A stretch of 64,000 nucleotides of DNA from JADJPL01 sp040382095 (GCA_040382095.1 JBEIGB010000002.1:56464-120463), one strand, 5' to 3'. Numbered from the stretch's first letter, positions 1 to 10,500 are shown. Notes: a model not told the origin generated them from the letters alone. Made by a program: numbers and translations.

Positions 1-2442
1 ACCGTATTTTATGCGGCCAAAGAATGCGGGATGGAAAATCCTGCTACCCTTAAGGAGATTATCGCACATCTCCGAAGGGTATATTGTGGCCATATCGGCT
101 TCGAATTCAATTATATGCAGGGTAGGGAAAAACGTCGCTGGCTGAGGTCCCGTATTGAAGCCCACCGCCCCGAACTGCATTATGAGATCCCGATTGCAAA
201 AAAGCGACGGATCCTGGAAAAACTCAATGGAGCAGTGGTATTCGAGAAATTCCTCCACACCAAATTCATCGGGCAGAAACGCTTCTCGCTCGAAGGTGGA
301 GAATCGGCAATTGTGGGCCTCGATGCCATAATCAATAAAGCCGGCGAAGCAGGTATCCGTGAAGTATTTATCGGAATGGCACACCGGGGCCGCCTCAACG
401 TCCTGGCCAATATCATGGGTAAAACCTATGAACAAATTTTCACCGAATTTGAAGGCGCGGTAATCCCCGACCAAAGTTTCGGCGATGGCGATGTCAAATA
501 CCACCTGGGGTACTCCTCCCAAATGATGACGCCTTCCGGAAATATGGTTCAGTTGGAACTCGTGCCCAACCCTTCCCACCTCGAGGCCGTAAACCCGGTC
601 GTAGAAGGTTTTGCCCGCTCAAAAGCCGACGTACTCTACAACAGCGATTATGACCGCCTGCTACCCCTCCTGATCCACGGCGATGCCGCCGTCGCAGGAC
701 AGGGCGTGGTCTATGAAACGATTCAGATGAGTAAGCTGGAGGGCTATGCCACCGGGGGTACCCTACACCTGGTCATCAACAACCAAATCGGCTTTACGAC
801 CGATTTCGATGATGCCCGCTCTTCTACCTACAGTACTGGCGTAGCGAGCGTGGTGGATGCCCCGGTCTTCCATGTAAACGGCGATGACCCGGAAGCCCTC
901 GTTTTTGCAGTGGAACTCGCGCTCGAGTATCGCCAGACATTCAATGAGGATGTATTCATTGATATGCTTTGCTACCGCCGGCACGGACATAACGAAGGGG
1001 ATGACCCCAAATTCACCCAGCCGGATATGTATGATATTATCGTCAAACACCCGAACCCCCGGGAGATCTATATCAAAGAACTGATCGAGTCTGGTGTGAT
1101 GGAGAAACAACTCGCAGACGAAATGGAGGCAAAATTCTGGGCAACCCTCCAGGAACGGCTCGATAACGTCCGCCAACAAGCGCTGCCTTATGTGCTACAG
1201 GCACCTGAAGCAGCCTGGAAATCCCTTTCAAAAGCAGGCCCCGGCGATTTCGACCAGTCTCCCAAAACAGGTTTGCCACACGAAACCCTGGAAGTAATTA
1301 CCAAACACCTGCTCCACCTGCCCGATGATTTCACCCCCCTGCCTAAAGCGAAGCGACTTTTGGAAGATAAGCAGAAAATGCTCGCCGATAACCAACTCGA
1401 CTGGGCGATGGGCGAACTCATGGCCTACGCAAGTATCCTCCTGGAAGGAAAAGACGTGCGCATGAGCGGACAAGACGTCAAACGGGGTACTTTCTCCCAC
1501 CGCCATGCGGTTATGTATGATGCAAAAACCGGCAAGCAACTCAACCGGCTTTCCAATATCCGGGATGGTCAGGGAAAATTCCGCATCTTCAATTCCCTGC
1601 TCTCCGAGTTCGGGGTCATGGGCTTCGAATATGGCTACTCCCTCGGCACCCCACACTCCCTGGTACTCTGGGAAGCACAATTCGGCGATTTCCACAATGG
1701 TGCACAAACCATGGTGGATCAGTTCATCACCGCCGCAGAAAGCAAATGGCAGCGCATGAGCGGCCTGGTCTTGTTGCTGCCACACGGGTATGAAGGCCAG
1801 GGTCCGGAACACTCGAGCGCCCGGATGGAACGCTTCCTCCAGGCATGTGCCGATCTCAATATGATAGTGGCCAACGTCACAACACCTGCCAACTTTTTCC
1901 ACCTGCTTCGCAGGCAACTGGCATGGAATTTCCGTAAACCCCTCGTGGTCATGTCGCCGAAGTCCTTACTGCGCCATCCGGAATGTACTTCGTCAATCGA
2001 TGATATGACGACCGGTAAACGTTTCCAGGAAGTCATCCAGGATCCAGACCTCGTAAAGTCTAAAGCACCAGAGGTGACTCGTATGGTAATGTGTTCAGGA
2101 AAAGTGTATTATGACTTACTGCAGAAAAAACGGGAAATAGACGCGCGCAATGTCGCCATCGTACGCGTTGAGCAGATTTACCCTTTTCCGGAAAAACAAC
2201 TGGATGCCCTCGTATCGAAATACGGTAACCCCGAATTGGTATGGGTCCAGGAGGAACCGGCAAATATGGGCGCCTGGTCCTTTGTAGCCCTCAACTACCG
2301 CCCGGGCCAGATCAGGCTAATCTCCCGAAAAGCCGGGTCGTCACCCGCAACAGGCTTCAAAAAAGTCCACGACCAGCAACAGGAAGCGATCGTCGGCCAG
2401 GCAGTGAATGTCTTACAGGAAGAAACCGCCGCTCAAAGCTGA
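1..2442 (+). CDS. sucA: 2-oxoglutarate dehydrogenase E1 component, 5' end cut by the window edge
   Basis: Thiamine-diphosphate E1 subunit of the 2-oxoglutarate dehydrogenase complex (TCA cycle, cytoplasm), which decarboxylates 2-oxoglutarate and passes the succinyl group to E2. The reading frame is open from base 1 (TVFYAAKECGMENP...), so the ATG at 31 is internal and the gene starts upstream; 813 residues are visible against roughly 900-940 for the family. Visible family motifs include HGDAAVAGQGVVYE (near visible residue 226), NNQIGFTTD (near 260) and the C-terminal transketolase-like part with GYEGQGPEHSSAR. The usual partner sucB does not follow; the next gene overlaps the stop codon (TGATG). 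Identification is firm. Confidence 0.96.
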   Translation, partial: TVFYAAKECGMENPATLKEIIAHLRRVYCGHIGFEFNYMQGREKRRWLRSRIEAHRPELHYEIPIAKKRRILEKLNGAVVFEKFLHTKFIGQKRFSLEGGESAIVGLDAIINKAGEAGIREVFIGMAHRGRLNVLANIMGKTYEQIFTEFEGAVIPDQSFGDGDVKYHLGYSSQMMTPSGNMVQLELVPNPSHLEAVNPVVEGFARSKADVLYNSDYDRLLPLLIHGDAAVAGQGVVYETIQMSKLEGYATGGTLHLVINNQIGFTTDFDDARSSTYSTGVASVVDAPVFHVNGDDPEALVFAVELALEYRQTFNEDVFIDMLCYRRHGHNEGDDPKFTQPDMYDIIVKHPNPREIYIKELIESGVMEKQLADEMEAKFWATLQERLDNVRQQALPYVLQAPEAAWKSLSKAGPGDFDQSPKTGLPHETLEVITKHLLHLPDDFTPLPKAKRLLEDKQKMLADNQLDWAMGELMAYASILLEGKDVRMSGQDVKRGTFSHRHAVMYDAKTGKQLNRLSNIRDGQGKFRIFNSLLSEFGVMGFEYGYSLGTPHSLVLWEAQFGDFHNGAQTMVDQFITAAESKWQRMSGLVLLLPHGYEGQGPEHSSARMERFLQACADLNMIVANVTTPANFFHLLRRQLAWNFRKPLVVMSPKSLLRHPECTSSIDDMTTGKRFQEVIQDPDLVKSKAPEVTRMVMCSGKVYYDLLQKKREIDARNVAIVRVEQIYPFPEKQLDALVSKYGNPELVWVQEEPANMGAWSFVALNYRPGQIRLISRKAGSSPATGFKKVHDQQQEAIVGQAVNVLQEETAAQS

Positions 2443-2966
2443 TGAGCTATCCGATAGGTCGTGGCCGGGTACCTTTAATCGTCGTCCTGGCGCTGTATGC
2501 CGTTTTCTGTTCCTGCAAGCGTACGGGCAGCAGTGTGGATCGCTCTGCCCCCGTAGCTCCCAGCCCCATCACCTCCGAACCAGCCCCCCCCAAACCAGAA
2601 CCGATTGCTCCTGAACCCCCGCCGGCTTTACCTGCTGTAAAGCCTAAAGCACAAGCAGAAAGTACGCGGATTGCTTATAATGGAGTGGAAACGTTTATGC
2701 GGGGCACCATTGGTGCAGGAGAAAGAAAGATGTTTTTACTCAGGGTACGGAAAGATCAACAAGTACATATCAACCTCGACCCCCCAGATACCGGCATTTC
2801 CCTGGCAGTTTCAGATGAACAGGGCGCAAGTATAGGAACTGTGGCTACCGCCTGGCAATGGACGACGACCTATGCCGGCGACCTGCACATCGCGGTCTTC
2901 TCGGGTACAGATAAGGCTCAAAGTGGACAAAAAGTAGAATTCACGCTGCGGGTAGCCCCATATTGA
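2442..2966 (+). CDS. small secreted or lipoprotein-like protein with proline-rich linker
   Basis: Product of 174 residues, function unknown. The ATG is fused to the sucA stop as TGATG, which argues for translational coupling and decides the start; the open frame extends upstream inside sucA, but that part is out of frame with it. The N-terminus is a signal-like hydrophobic stretch (residues 10-22) ending in FCSC (Cys23, Cys25), reminiscent of a lipobox but not a strict match. A Pro/Glu/Lys-rich linker covers about residues 35-70, and the C-terminal 100 residues look like a small beta-rich domain (IAYNGVETFMRGTIGAGERK...). I do not recognise a named family for it. Confidence 0.7.
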   Translation: MSYPIGRGRVPLIVVLALYAVFCSCKRTGSSVDRSAPVAPSPITSEPAPPKPEPIAPEPPPALPAVKPKAQAESTRIAYNGVETFMRGTIGAGERKMFLLRVRKDQQVHINLDPPDTGISLAVSDEQGASIGTVATAWQWTTTYAGDLHIAVFSGTDKAQSGQKVEFTLRVAPY

Positions 2967-3028
2967 CAAATACGCTTCCTTTGTAGCAACCTTCCTGCGG
3001 TGTTGCGAACGGCCATACGGGATCGTTT

Positions 3029-3060
3029 AAAAAGTATGCTGCCGCTGAAAGCGGCCAAAT
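3029..3060. repeat. degenerate member of the variable-arm palindrome family (end module)
   Basis: AAAAAGTATGCTGCCGCT...AGCGGCCAAATGA contains a 6-bp hairpin (3041-3046 with 3050-3055, loop GAA). It resembles the conserved flanks of the palindromes near 22.1 kb, 26.3 kb and 63.9 kb (AAAAGTRTTCTGCCGCC and GCCGCCAAATGA). It may also act as a weak terminator after the lipoprotein-like gene. Confidence 0.45.
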
Positions 3061-3096
3061 GATATACCGGAGGCTTTTTAGAGGAACATAGCCGGG

Positions 3097-3129
3097 CTAC
3101 GAGACCGAAAAAGACACAGTGCAGGCGAA
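3097..3129. repeat. dispersed intergenic repeat, copy 1 (partner at 40054-40086)
   Basis: A 33-bp segment (CTACGAGACC...CAGGCGAA) matches 40054-40086 at 28 of 33 positions by eye. Similarity continues weakly on both sides (GGAACATAGC against GGAAATACAGC upstream; GAGC followed by a T-run and CATG downstream). Both copies are in gene-free DNA just before a small gene. Confidence 0.6.
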
Positions 3130-3179
3130 GAGCGATTTTTAACATGCGGTAATCCAATCGTAAAAAGTCCAATAAAGCT

Positions 3180-3305
3180 ATGTTATGGAAGAAAGTCTTT
3201 TTCCTGATCAAAGTACTTCTGGCCATCGTTGCAACGGGCATCGTACTTTTACTGCTGTTCTGGTTCTTCATTTATTACGGCGCAGCGAGAGGTATGGGGT
3301 CATAG
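3180..3305 (+). CDS. 41-residue single-span membrane protein
   Basis: A short ORF encodes MLWKKVFFLIKVLLAI... with one long hydrophobic segment (about residues 7-33) preceded by positive charges and ending in YYGAARGMGS. This is typical of small inner-membrane proteins. It lies 22 bases upstream of the fusion gene on the same strand. No Shine-Dalgarno sequence is evident, which is normal in Bacteroidota. Function unknown; only composition and position support it. Confidence 0.5.
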   Translation: MLWKKVFFLIKVLLAIVATGIVLLLLFWFFIYYGAARGMGS

Positions 3306-3326
3306 CAGGCGATAATACCTATTGCG

Positions 3327-6300
3327 ATGTTAGATTATAGCGAAATATCCCATCTGGCAGAGCGGCATTTCGGGGTTTCCGCCTCATTCACCCGCCTTAG
3401 TGGGGAAGTAGATTTCAATTTTCTGCTCAAAGACGGCCAGGGAGCCTGCTTTTTACTGAAAATCGCCAATCCGGATACTCCCCCTGACCTGCTGGATATG
3501 CAGAATGCTGCAATGGCGCATCTTGCTGCCCAGGACTGGGATCTTTGCATCCCGCAGGCCATTCCAAACCAGGAGGGGGAACTGGTTAGCAGGTTTGAAA
3601 CCAGGCAGGGAGAGTTCCTGTATGCCCGGCTCCTGACCTGGGTGCCCGGACGGCCACTTGCAGCAGTCAACCCACATTCCACTGAATTATTGTTTGCAAT
3701 CGGTAGTATGCTGGGGCAGCTTTCCCGGGCGCTGGCAGATTTTTCTCATCCCGCTGCCCACCGGTTCCTCAAGTGGGACCCTACCCGGGCAGCGTGGACA
3801 CGGCCGGAGCTAAAAACCATTCAGGAGGATACCCGTAGGGCATTGGCCGCATACTTCCTGGATTTGTTCGAAAACGAAGCCGTCCCACTATTGACCTCCC
3901 TGCGCCAGGGGGTGAACTACGGGGACGCCAACGATTATAACATCCTCGTTACAGAAAACCCATACGACTTACGTGTACCGGGAGTAATTGATTTTGGGGA
4001 TATGGTCTATTCCCATACGGTGAATGAACTGGCCATAGCGCTTGCCTACATCATGATGCATAAAGCCGACCCCATAGGCGCTGCCATCCCGGTAATCCGT
4101 GGCTATCACGCCAAATATCCCTTAACAGAGGGGGAAGTGCAGGCATTGTTCCCTTTAGTAGGTGCGCGCCTGCTGATCAGTGTGACCTGTTCAGCGATCA
4201 ACCTGGTAGAAAATCCAGGAAACGAATACCTGCAGATCAGCGATCTGCCTGCCTGGGAGCTACTCGGGAAGCTTCGGCAAATCTCACCACGTTTTGCCTG
4301 GTACGCGTTCCGCCATGCCTGCGGATGGGAACCATGCCCGACGAAAAAGTCCTTTATGAGGTGGGCAACGGCCAATCCTGCGGGGCTGTCAGCTTTGGTA
4401 GCTTTAGACCTATCCGGCAAAGATGTGCAGTGGCTGGATCTCGGAGTTGGCAGCCTTGATCTGGGGAATCACGAATACATTACAGACCCACAAAAACTTG
4501 ACGACCGGGTGCAGGCAGTCATGCGGGAGGGGAATATAACCGTAGGCCTGGGGCATTACGATGAAGTCAGGCCGTTATATACCACAGACCAGTTCAGCAT
4601 CGAGGGCAATGATGGTCCAAGGTGGCGCAGCGTGCATATTGGCGTGGATATTTTCATGCCGGCAGGTACTGCGGTATATGCACCCATTGACGGAGTGGTA
4701 CACAGCCTGGCAAACAATAGCGGTGAGCGCGATTATGGCCCGACAATTATCCTGGAACACCGCATTGGCGATAAGCTGACGTTTTATACTTTATATGGTC
4801 ACCTCGACGAAGCCTCTATCGCCCACTTGCAGTGCGGTCAACAGATTTCCTCCGGGCAACTCTTGTGCCGGATGGGCCCCAGGCCAGAAAATGGTAACTG
4901 GCCACCCCACCTGCATTTCCAGGTAATCCTCGACATGTTAGATAAAGTGGGCGATTTTCCAGGTGTCGCTTTTCCCGAAGAGCGGGAGATATGGACCAGT
5001 ATATGCCCAGATCCCTGGCTGCTCCTCGGTGGGGTTGCCGCTCCTGCGGTAAAACAGGATCAACTTGAAAATCTGATGGAACGTCGGCGGCAGTCATTAC
5101 CTGCCAACCTGAGTATTTCCTACCGCAAGCCCCTCCATATTGTCAGGGGCTTCGGCGCTTACCTATATGACGCTAACGCAAGGCGCTACCTCGATACGGT
5201 CAACAACGTCGCACACGTCGGCCACGAACACCCACGGGTGGTCCGTGCAGGTCAGCGCCAAATGGCGGTACTCAATACCAATACCCGATACCTGCATCCA
5301 ACGGTAATAGCATTTGCAGAGGCGCTACGCGCTACGCTGCCCCCTCCCCTCGAAGTCATTTTTCTGGTAAATTCAGGTAGTGAGGCCAACGAACTCGCTA
5401 TGCGCCTGGCCAAAACCTTTACAGGTCGCAGGGATATGATGGTTGTGGAAGTCGGGTATCACGGCAATACGAACGCCTGTGTAGAGGTAAGTGCCTATAA
5501 ATTTGATGGTCCTGGTGGAAAAGGCGCCCCTGGCCATGTCCATGTCCTTCCAATACCCGATGCCTACCGGGGAATTTACAGAGGGCGGGGATTGGATATC
5601 GGTCGCCGCTATGCTTCGCATTTAAGCGATAAGATCGGGACAATGCGGGATCAGGGTAATGAGCCTGCTGCCTTTTTGTGTGAATCCGTAATCAGTTGTG
5701 GGGGGCAGGTACCCCTTCCCGCGGGGTATTGGGCGGATGCATTCCGGATTGCCCGGGCTGCTGGTGCGGTGTGTATAGCCGATGAGGTGCAGACCGGTTT
5801 CGGACGTGCGGGGGAACATTTCTGGGCCTTTGAAGCCCAGGGGGTCGTACCGGATATTGTGACCATGGGCAAACCTATCGGTAACGGCCATCCGATCGGA
5901 GCGGTGGCAACCACCCGGGAAATTGCCGATGCCTTCCACAATGGCATGGAATATTTCAATACTTTTGGCGGAAACCCGGTTTCTTCTGCTATTGGCATAG
6001 AAGTACTGCGGGTAATACAGGAGGAGGGCTTGCAGGAGAATGCAGCCCGGACAGGGGCATATCTGAGTGCCGGGTTGAGGGCGCTCCAGGAGCGTTTTCC
6101 CATTATCGGCGACGTCAGGGGGCCTGGACTATTTTGTGGTTTCGAACTGGTCAGCGATGGCAGTTCGCTGCAGCCAGCACCCGTACAGACGGCTTATCTC
6201 GCCAATCGGATGCGGGAGCTGGGCGTGCTGATGAGCACCGATGGGCCATATCACAATGTATTGAAGATAAAGCCCCCTATGGTTTTTGGGGAGAAAGAAG

Positions 6301-6359
6301 CTGATTTCTTATTAACAACTCTCGGGCAGGTACTCCGGGAAGATGCCATGCAACCCTGA
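3327..6359 (+). CDS. three-domain fusion: APH-like kinase, M23 peptidase fold and class III aminotransferase-type PLP enzyme
   Basis: A protein of 1010 residues. Residues 1-330 form an aminoglycoside-phosphotransferase-like kinase with catalytic loop YGDANDYNIL (about 198-207) and the Mg-binding VIDFGD. Residues about 420-560 carry an M23/lysostaphin-type zinc peptidase core: HIGVD (His437, Asp441) and HLHF (His528, His530). Residues about 595-1010 are a class III PLP enzyme with SGSEANELA, ADEVQTGFGR and the likely Schiff-base lysine Lys849 in MGKPIGNGHP. In eukaryotes related kinase and PLP domains occur as separate hydroxylysine kinase and phospho-lyases (phosphoethanolamine or phosphohydroxylysine), so a kinase followed by phospho-lyase on an amino alcohol is a plausible inference. 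The M23 part may be a structural linker. The gene ends 2 bases before the convergent reductase gene. Confidence 0.85.
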   Translation: MLDYSEISHLAERHFGVSASFTRLSGEVDFNFLLKDGQGACFLLKIANPDTPPDLLDMQNAAMAHLAAQDWDLCIPQAIPNQEGELVSRFETRQGEFLYARLLTWVPGRPLAAVNPHSTELLFAIGSMLGQLSRALADFSHPAAHRFLKWDPTRAAWTRPELKTIQEDTRRALAAYFLDLFENEAVPLLTSLRQGVNYGDANDYNILVTENPYDLRVPGVIDFGDMVYSHTVNELAIALAYIMMHKADPIGAAIPVIRGYHAKYPLTEGEVQALFPLVGARLLISVTCSAINLVENPGNEYLQISDLPAWELLGKLRQISPRFAWYAFRHACGWEPCPTKKSFMRWATANPAGLSALVALDLSGKDVQWLDLGVGSLDLGNHEYITDPQKLDDRVQAVMREGNITVGLGHYDEVRPLYTTDQFSIEGNDGPRWRSVHIGVDIFMPAGTAVYAPIDGVVHSLANNSGERDYGPTIILEHRIGDKLTFYTLYGHLDEASIAHLQCGQQISSGQLLCRMGPRPENGNWPPHLHFQVILDMLDKVGDFPGVAFPEEREIWTSICPDPWLLLGGVAAPAVKQDQLENLMERRRQSLPANLSISYRKPLHIVRGFGAYLYDANARRYLDTVNNVAHVGHEHPRVVRAGQRQMAVLNTNTRYLHPTVIAFAEALRATLPPPLEVIFLVNSGSEANELAMRLAKTFTGRRDMMVVEVGYHGNTNACVEVSAYKFDGPGGKGAPGHVHVLPIPDAYRGIYRGRGLDIGRRYASHLSDKIGTMRDQGNEPAAFLCESVISCGGQVPLPAGYWADAFRIARAAGAVCIADEVQTGFGRAGEHFWAFEAQGVVPDIVTMGKPIGNGHPIGAVATTREIADAFHNGMEYFNTFGGNPVSSAIGIEVLRVIQEEGLQENAARTGAYLSAGLRALQERFPIIGDVRGPGLFCGFELVSDGSSLQPAPVQTAYLANRMRELGVLMSTDGPYHNVLKIKPPMVFGEKEADFLLTTLGQVLREDAMQP

Positions 6360-6361
6360 GC

Positions 6362-7366
6362 TTAACCGAAGCCTTCTACCCCATTTACCGTAGTATATTT
6401 GAAACTGATTTTCCTGTCCGGATAGACCCTTTTGAAAGCCGACTGGCACATCAGCGTCGCTTCGTGGAAGCCGCAAAGGATCAGCTTGAGCTTACCCGGA
6501 TAAGTGTTGATATCGCCGATTGCATAGATACCGGGGATATCCGTAGCATAATCGAAAGTATTGACTGTAATAGCATTTTTATCGATCTGCAGCCGCCAGT
6601 CGCCGATAGGGCCCAGCTTAGGGGATAAGCCAAAAAGAGGGATAAAGTGATCTGTCGGCTGTACGACATGGGTTCCCGCCTGCTCGATTACCACACCGGT
6701 GAGTGCCCCGTTACCCTGTAGGGCTACGGCCTGTGCATCTGTCAGGAGGTTTACCTTTCCTTCGTGGGCCAGTTCGAGGACTTTTTCGACGGAATCCGGC
6801 GCTCCCCGGAATTCTTTTCGCCGATGGACAAGGGTTACTTTTTCCGCAAGCGCTGCGAGATAAATCGTCCAGTCGAGCGCAGAATCGCCACCTCCTGCGA
6901 GGACCACCCGCTTCCCGCGATATATTTCCGGGTCGCGGATGATGTATTCGACCCCGTGGTCTTCAAACTTTTCGAGGTTGTCAAGCGGTGGCTTCCTTGG
7001 TTCAAAACAGCCTAATCCTCCGGCGATGGCGATGACCGGGGCTTCGTGCACGGTACCCTTGTTGGTTGTCACCCTAAAATTTCCATTATCCAATTGCTCC
7101 AGCACCTCAGCGCGTTCACCCAGGGTGAAACCCGGCTTGAAAGGGGCGATCTGCTCCATCAGACGGTCCACCAATTCACCTGCAAGAATCGAGGGATAGC
7201 CCGGGATATCGTAAATAGGTTTTTTAGGGTAAATTTCCGTAAGCTGACCGCCTGGTTGCCCCAATATATCTATAAGATGACAGCGCATCTTCAATAAACC
7301 CGCTTCAAACACAGCGAAAAGCCCCACAGGGCCTGCACCGATAATCAGTATGTCTGTTTGTACCAT
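6362..7366 (-). CDS. ferredoxin/flavodoxin-NADP+ reductase, thioredoxin-reductase-like type
   Basis: A flavoprotein of 334 residues that moves electrons between NADPH and ferredoxin. The FAD Rossmann motif IIGAGPVG is at residues 8-15, a second nucleotide-binding loop is AGGGDSALDW, and the C-terminal FAD motif is YAIGDINTYPGK. The CxxC disulfide of true thioredoxin reductase is absent, which points to the YumC-type reductase. It is convergent with the fusion gene and shares almost no spacer with it. A second, unrelated type of ferredoxin-NADP reductase is encoded at 52683-53438. Confidence 0.9.
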   Translation of the reverse strand: MVQTDILIIGAGPVGLFAVFEAGLLKMRCHLIDILGQPGGQLTEIYPKKPIYDIPGYPSILAGELVDRLMEQIAPFKPGFTLGERAEVLEQLDNGNFRVTTNKGTVHEAPVIAIAGGLGCFEPRKPPLDNLEKFEDHGVEYIIRDPEIYRGKRVVLAGGGDSALDWTIYLAALAEKVTLVHRRKEFRGAPDSVEKVLELAHEGKVNLLTDAQAVALQGNGALTGVVIEQAGTHVVQPTDHFIPLFGLSPKLGPIGDWRLQIDKNAITVNTFDYATDIPGIYAIGDINTYPGKLKLILCGFHEATLMCQSAFKRVYPDRKISFKYTTVNGVEGFG

Positions 7367-7462
7367 GAGACGTTTTTCATTTTCCGCTCTATAACACAGA
7401 AAAAGGAAAGGAGGTTCTACAGACTGGTAAAAGACCTGCGTTGTGTCAAAATAAAATGCTTT

Positions 7463-7500
7463 GCTACCGCCACCTTTATTGGCAAAAGCACCTTTTTATA
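7463..7500. repeat. dispersed TGGCAAAA hairpin repeat, copy 1
   Basis: CCGCCACCTTTATTGGC followed by AAAAGCACCTTTTT resembles segments at 16943-16980 and 55841-55870. All three are intergenic, with a CCACC...GGTGG-like hairpin followed by an A-run and a T-run. It lies between the convergent stops and starts of two minus-strand genes and may contribute to termination. Confidence 0.5.
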
Positions 7501-7527
7501 CAAGCTCAAACTCACCATAAGCCCGTC

Positions 7528-10500
7528 CTATTGCTTCAGGATTTTCAGGACTTGTGGTGGCGAAGCCGACCCTGCCCTCACCCTAAGGAGATATACCCCT
7601 ACAGGGAATTCGGAGAAATCTACCCGCTCCTGTACTTCCTGACCCGAGATAACCCAGGACCGGATCAAACGCCCGGTGGTATTGAAAATATCAAAGTGGA
7701 TCTGTTCGTTTACAGGCAAATTCCGGAGGATATCTAAATAAAGCAAAGATTTCACCGGATTGGGAAAAGCATATACAGAATTTGGGGCTTCCTGCTGGAG
7801 CGCTACAGAAACTACATTGGAAAACCTGCGCACACCAAACTCATCCTGTACGACAATACGATAAAAGTTCCGGCCATTTTTACCTTGCTCGTCTATGAAT
7901 TCATAATACCGCAAGCTCTCAAACATGGTCATGATCTTGTTGACTTCCCCGACTGACTTCCAGCGCTCCCCATCCGGGGCGTGTTCTACCTGAAACTGCC
8001 GGTAGGGCGTTCCATCGGGAATCCGCCAGCGGAGATTAATCCGGTTCTGCTGATCAACCAATGCATTGAGTACAATCCCGGCAGATGCACAGAAACCGGG
8101 AATATTCACGATGCGGAATGAGTCGGTAAATATTTCCGAACAGCTATCCTGTGTAACCGTTGCCCGGACATAAACGACCCCGCTGGCTTTAGGTACAAAG
8201 GTCGCCACCGCTCCAAAGGCGATATTGGGTTCGACAAACGTACCTGGTTCTTTTGCAGATAATTCCCATCTGACCTGCGCTGCACCACCTGCAACTTCTG
8301 CTTTCAGATGAATAGGGGCGTCGAGGCAATACGTATCCCGAACGGTGAGGGTTGCGCTGATCTTAGGCTTCAGGAATATCCGTACCGGCGCAGGTTCGAG
8401 AAAATCCGTACAAGTAGCACTTCGTGCACATCGGATAAAATAAGTGGTCTCAGTCAACGGACCAGGCTGGATCGAAGAAACATTCGAATTGGGGATTGGC
8501 ACAAAATGGAGCTGGTCGAACTGCGCACTACGGGTTGAATACATCCATAAATATTCCAGCTTACCATAGCCGCCCGATGCCTCGCGCAAGCTGACAATCG
8601 GCGGTGTAGCCCCCCCGAAACATATTGCCTTGTTGAATCCAATTTCCCCGGCATCCGTAATATTGATGCACGGGATAATCAAACCTGCGTCAATCGTAAA
8701 ATTGCTATTGTGCAACGCAACGTTATAGACGGGCGTCATAAAATTCAGGGTGTCAATATCGCTGTCTTTGGCGTCATTGCCCCCCTGATCAGGAAAGGGA
8801 GCCCTGAACCCCGGGATGGGAGGAATAAATGTGAGCTTATAACTGCCCGGATCGGTGAGGAACATATACATACCGGTAGAATCGGTTACAACAGAATCCA
8901 CACGGGTAGTCTGGGTACCAACTCTGCTCAAAATAATCTTTACCCCTCCGATACCTTCTTCGCTATTGTCCTGCACCCCATTTTTATTTTTGTCATGCCA
9001 AACCCGGTCGCCGATCTTTACCTGACAACTTTCTGTAATGACCCGGAAAGGAATCGTCCTGACCGCCTGGCATTCCAGGGGGTTATCGGGAACGAAACGG
9101 GCAACGAGCTGGAAAAGACCTGCACCCAGCGCACGGGGGTTGATAGCGGTAGCGTTAACGCCATTAATCGTATAAGTAATACGTCCGGGCCTTGTGACGG
9201 GAAGGTTCAGCGGCAGTACCGGGTCGTTGAAACAAAAAGTATCGGGGATATTATCGGTAATAAAGGGATAGGCGCAACGATTTTCGAGCGAGAGGGTATC
9301 CACTCCATTTGACACTTCGATGAAATAGCCAAGGTTGTCCACATGCCGGAATTCGAATACATATACCCCTGTGGAGACCTCTGGCATCATCGTACCAATC
9401 ACAACCGGGATCGGCGCGGCGGGCGGTGCCGGGCTGGTCCGCAGGAACATACCGTTTTGCCGTATAATCCTCCAGGTATCGCCGCTCAATCCCTGCAACT
9501 GTACAAGCTCCCTAAACTGGCCATTGACAGGGTTGGTAGCATTGTTTAGGCACTCGCACTCTATTGCAGGAAAGAATTTAGTATTGTTGATCAAACCTGC
9601 ATCCCAAAATAATGAGACTTCCCCTGCTGCAACATCAATCACTTGGGTCGTTCCCAGCATCCTGTCCGGATCACTGTCTTTTGAGCGGTCCAACGTCGCA
9701 TTGGGAATAGAAAACTGAAACGAATCCGGCAGCATGAATGTAACTTTATAAGACCCCGGTTTTACAACGAACCGATACCGGCCATACGCGTCTGTAATTA
9801 CGGTATCCATAAAGGGCGGGGGGGTAGAGGTAATCTGCATCAGCAATACTTTGACCGAGGAGACTTCCCGTTCGCTGGCATCCTGAATCCCATTCTGGTT
9901 GACATCAAACCACACATAACCCCCGATCAGTGCCGTTTCAGGGGTTGCCCTAACTGAGCAGATGCCAGTACAACCATTTACATCCGTCACTGTTACGGAA
10001 TACTCGCCTGCCGATAGATTCCTGGCGGTATCTCTGGTCTGGCCATTGCTCCAGCGGAACGTATAAGGAGCCCTCCCTCCATTGACGGTTACTACAGCTT
10101 CCCCGTCCGAGGCGGTCGGGCTACTGACTGGCCTGGTAATCCGAGTGCTGCACAGAGGAGACGTTGAGTTGAGCACAGCTCCCGAAGCAGTTATCTCACA
10201 GCCTTTGGCATCAGTAATGGCAACGGTATAATTGCCCGCATCGAGGCCGGCGATGGTATCACGTGCCGCGCTGGTATTCCAAAGAAAGTTGTATGGAGGG
10301 GTACCGCCCTGTACTTGTACCGAAGCTGCGCCGGTAGCAGGCGTGCCACACTGAATATTTTTTATGGTCAGTACAGATTTCAGGGAATCCGGCTGGGTGA
10401 CGAGGGCAGCAATGTTTGCCCGGCACCCGGCAGCATCTGTGGCAGTAGCCGAATAGCTCCCCGCCCTTAAATTGGTGATATTGGCGCCGGTTGCACCATT

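Noticed and set aside
31..31. ATG at 31 as the start of sucA
   Set aside because: The frame is open to base 1 and the upstream codons read as plausible sucA sequence; the gene simply enters from outside the window.
1228..1917. 229-codon minus-strand ORF inside sucA
   Set aside because: It is fully antisense to a strongly conserved gene and its translation shows no family pattern.
2918..3271. 117-codon minus-strand ORF
   Set aside because: It covers a repeat-bearing spacer and the small plus-strand membrane protein; composition is not protein-like and no motif is visible.
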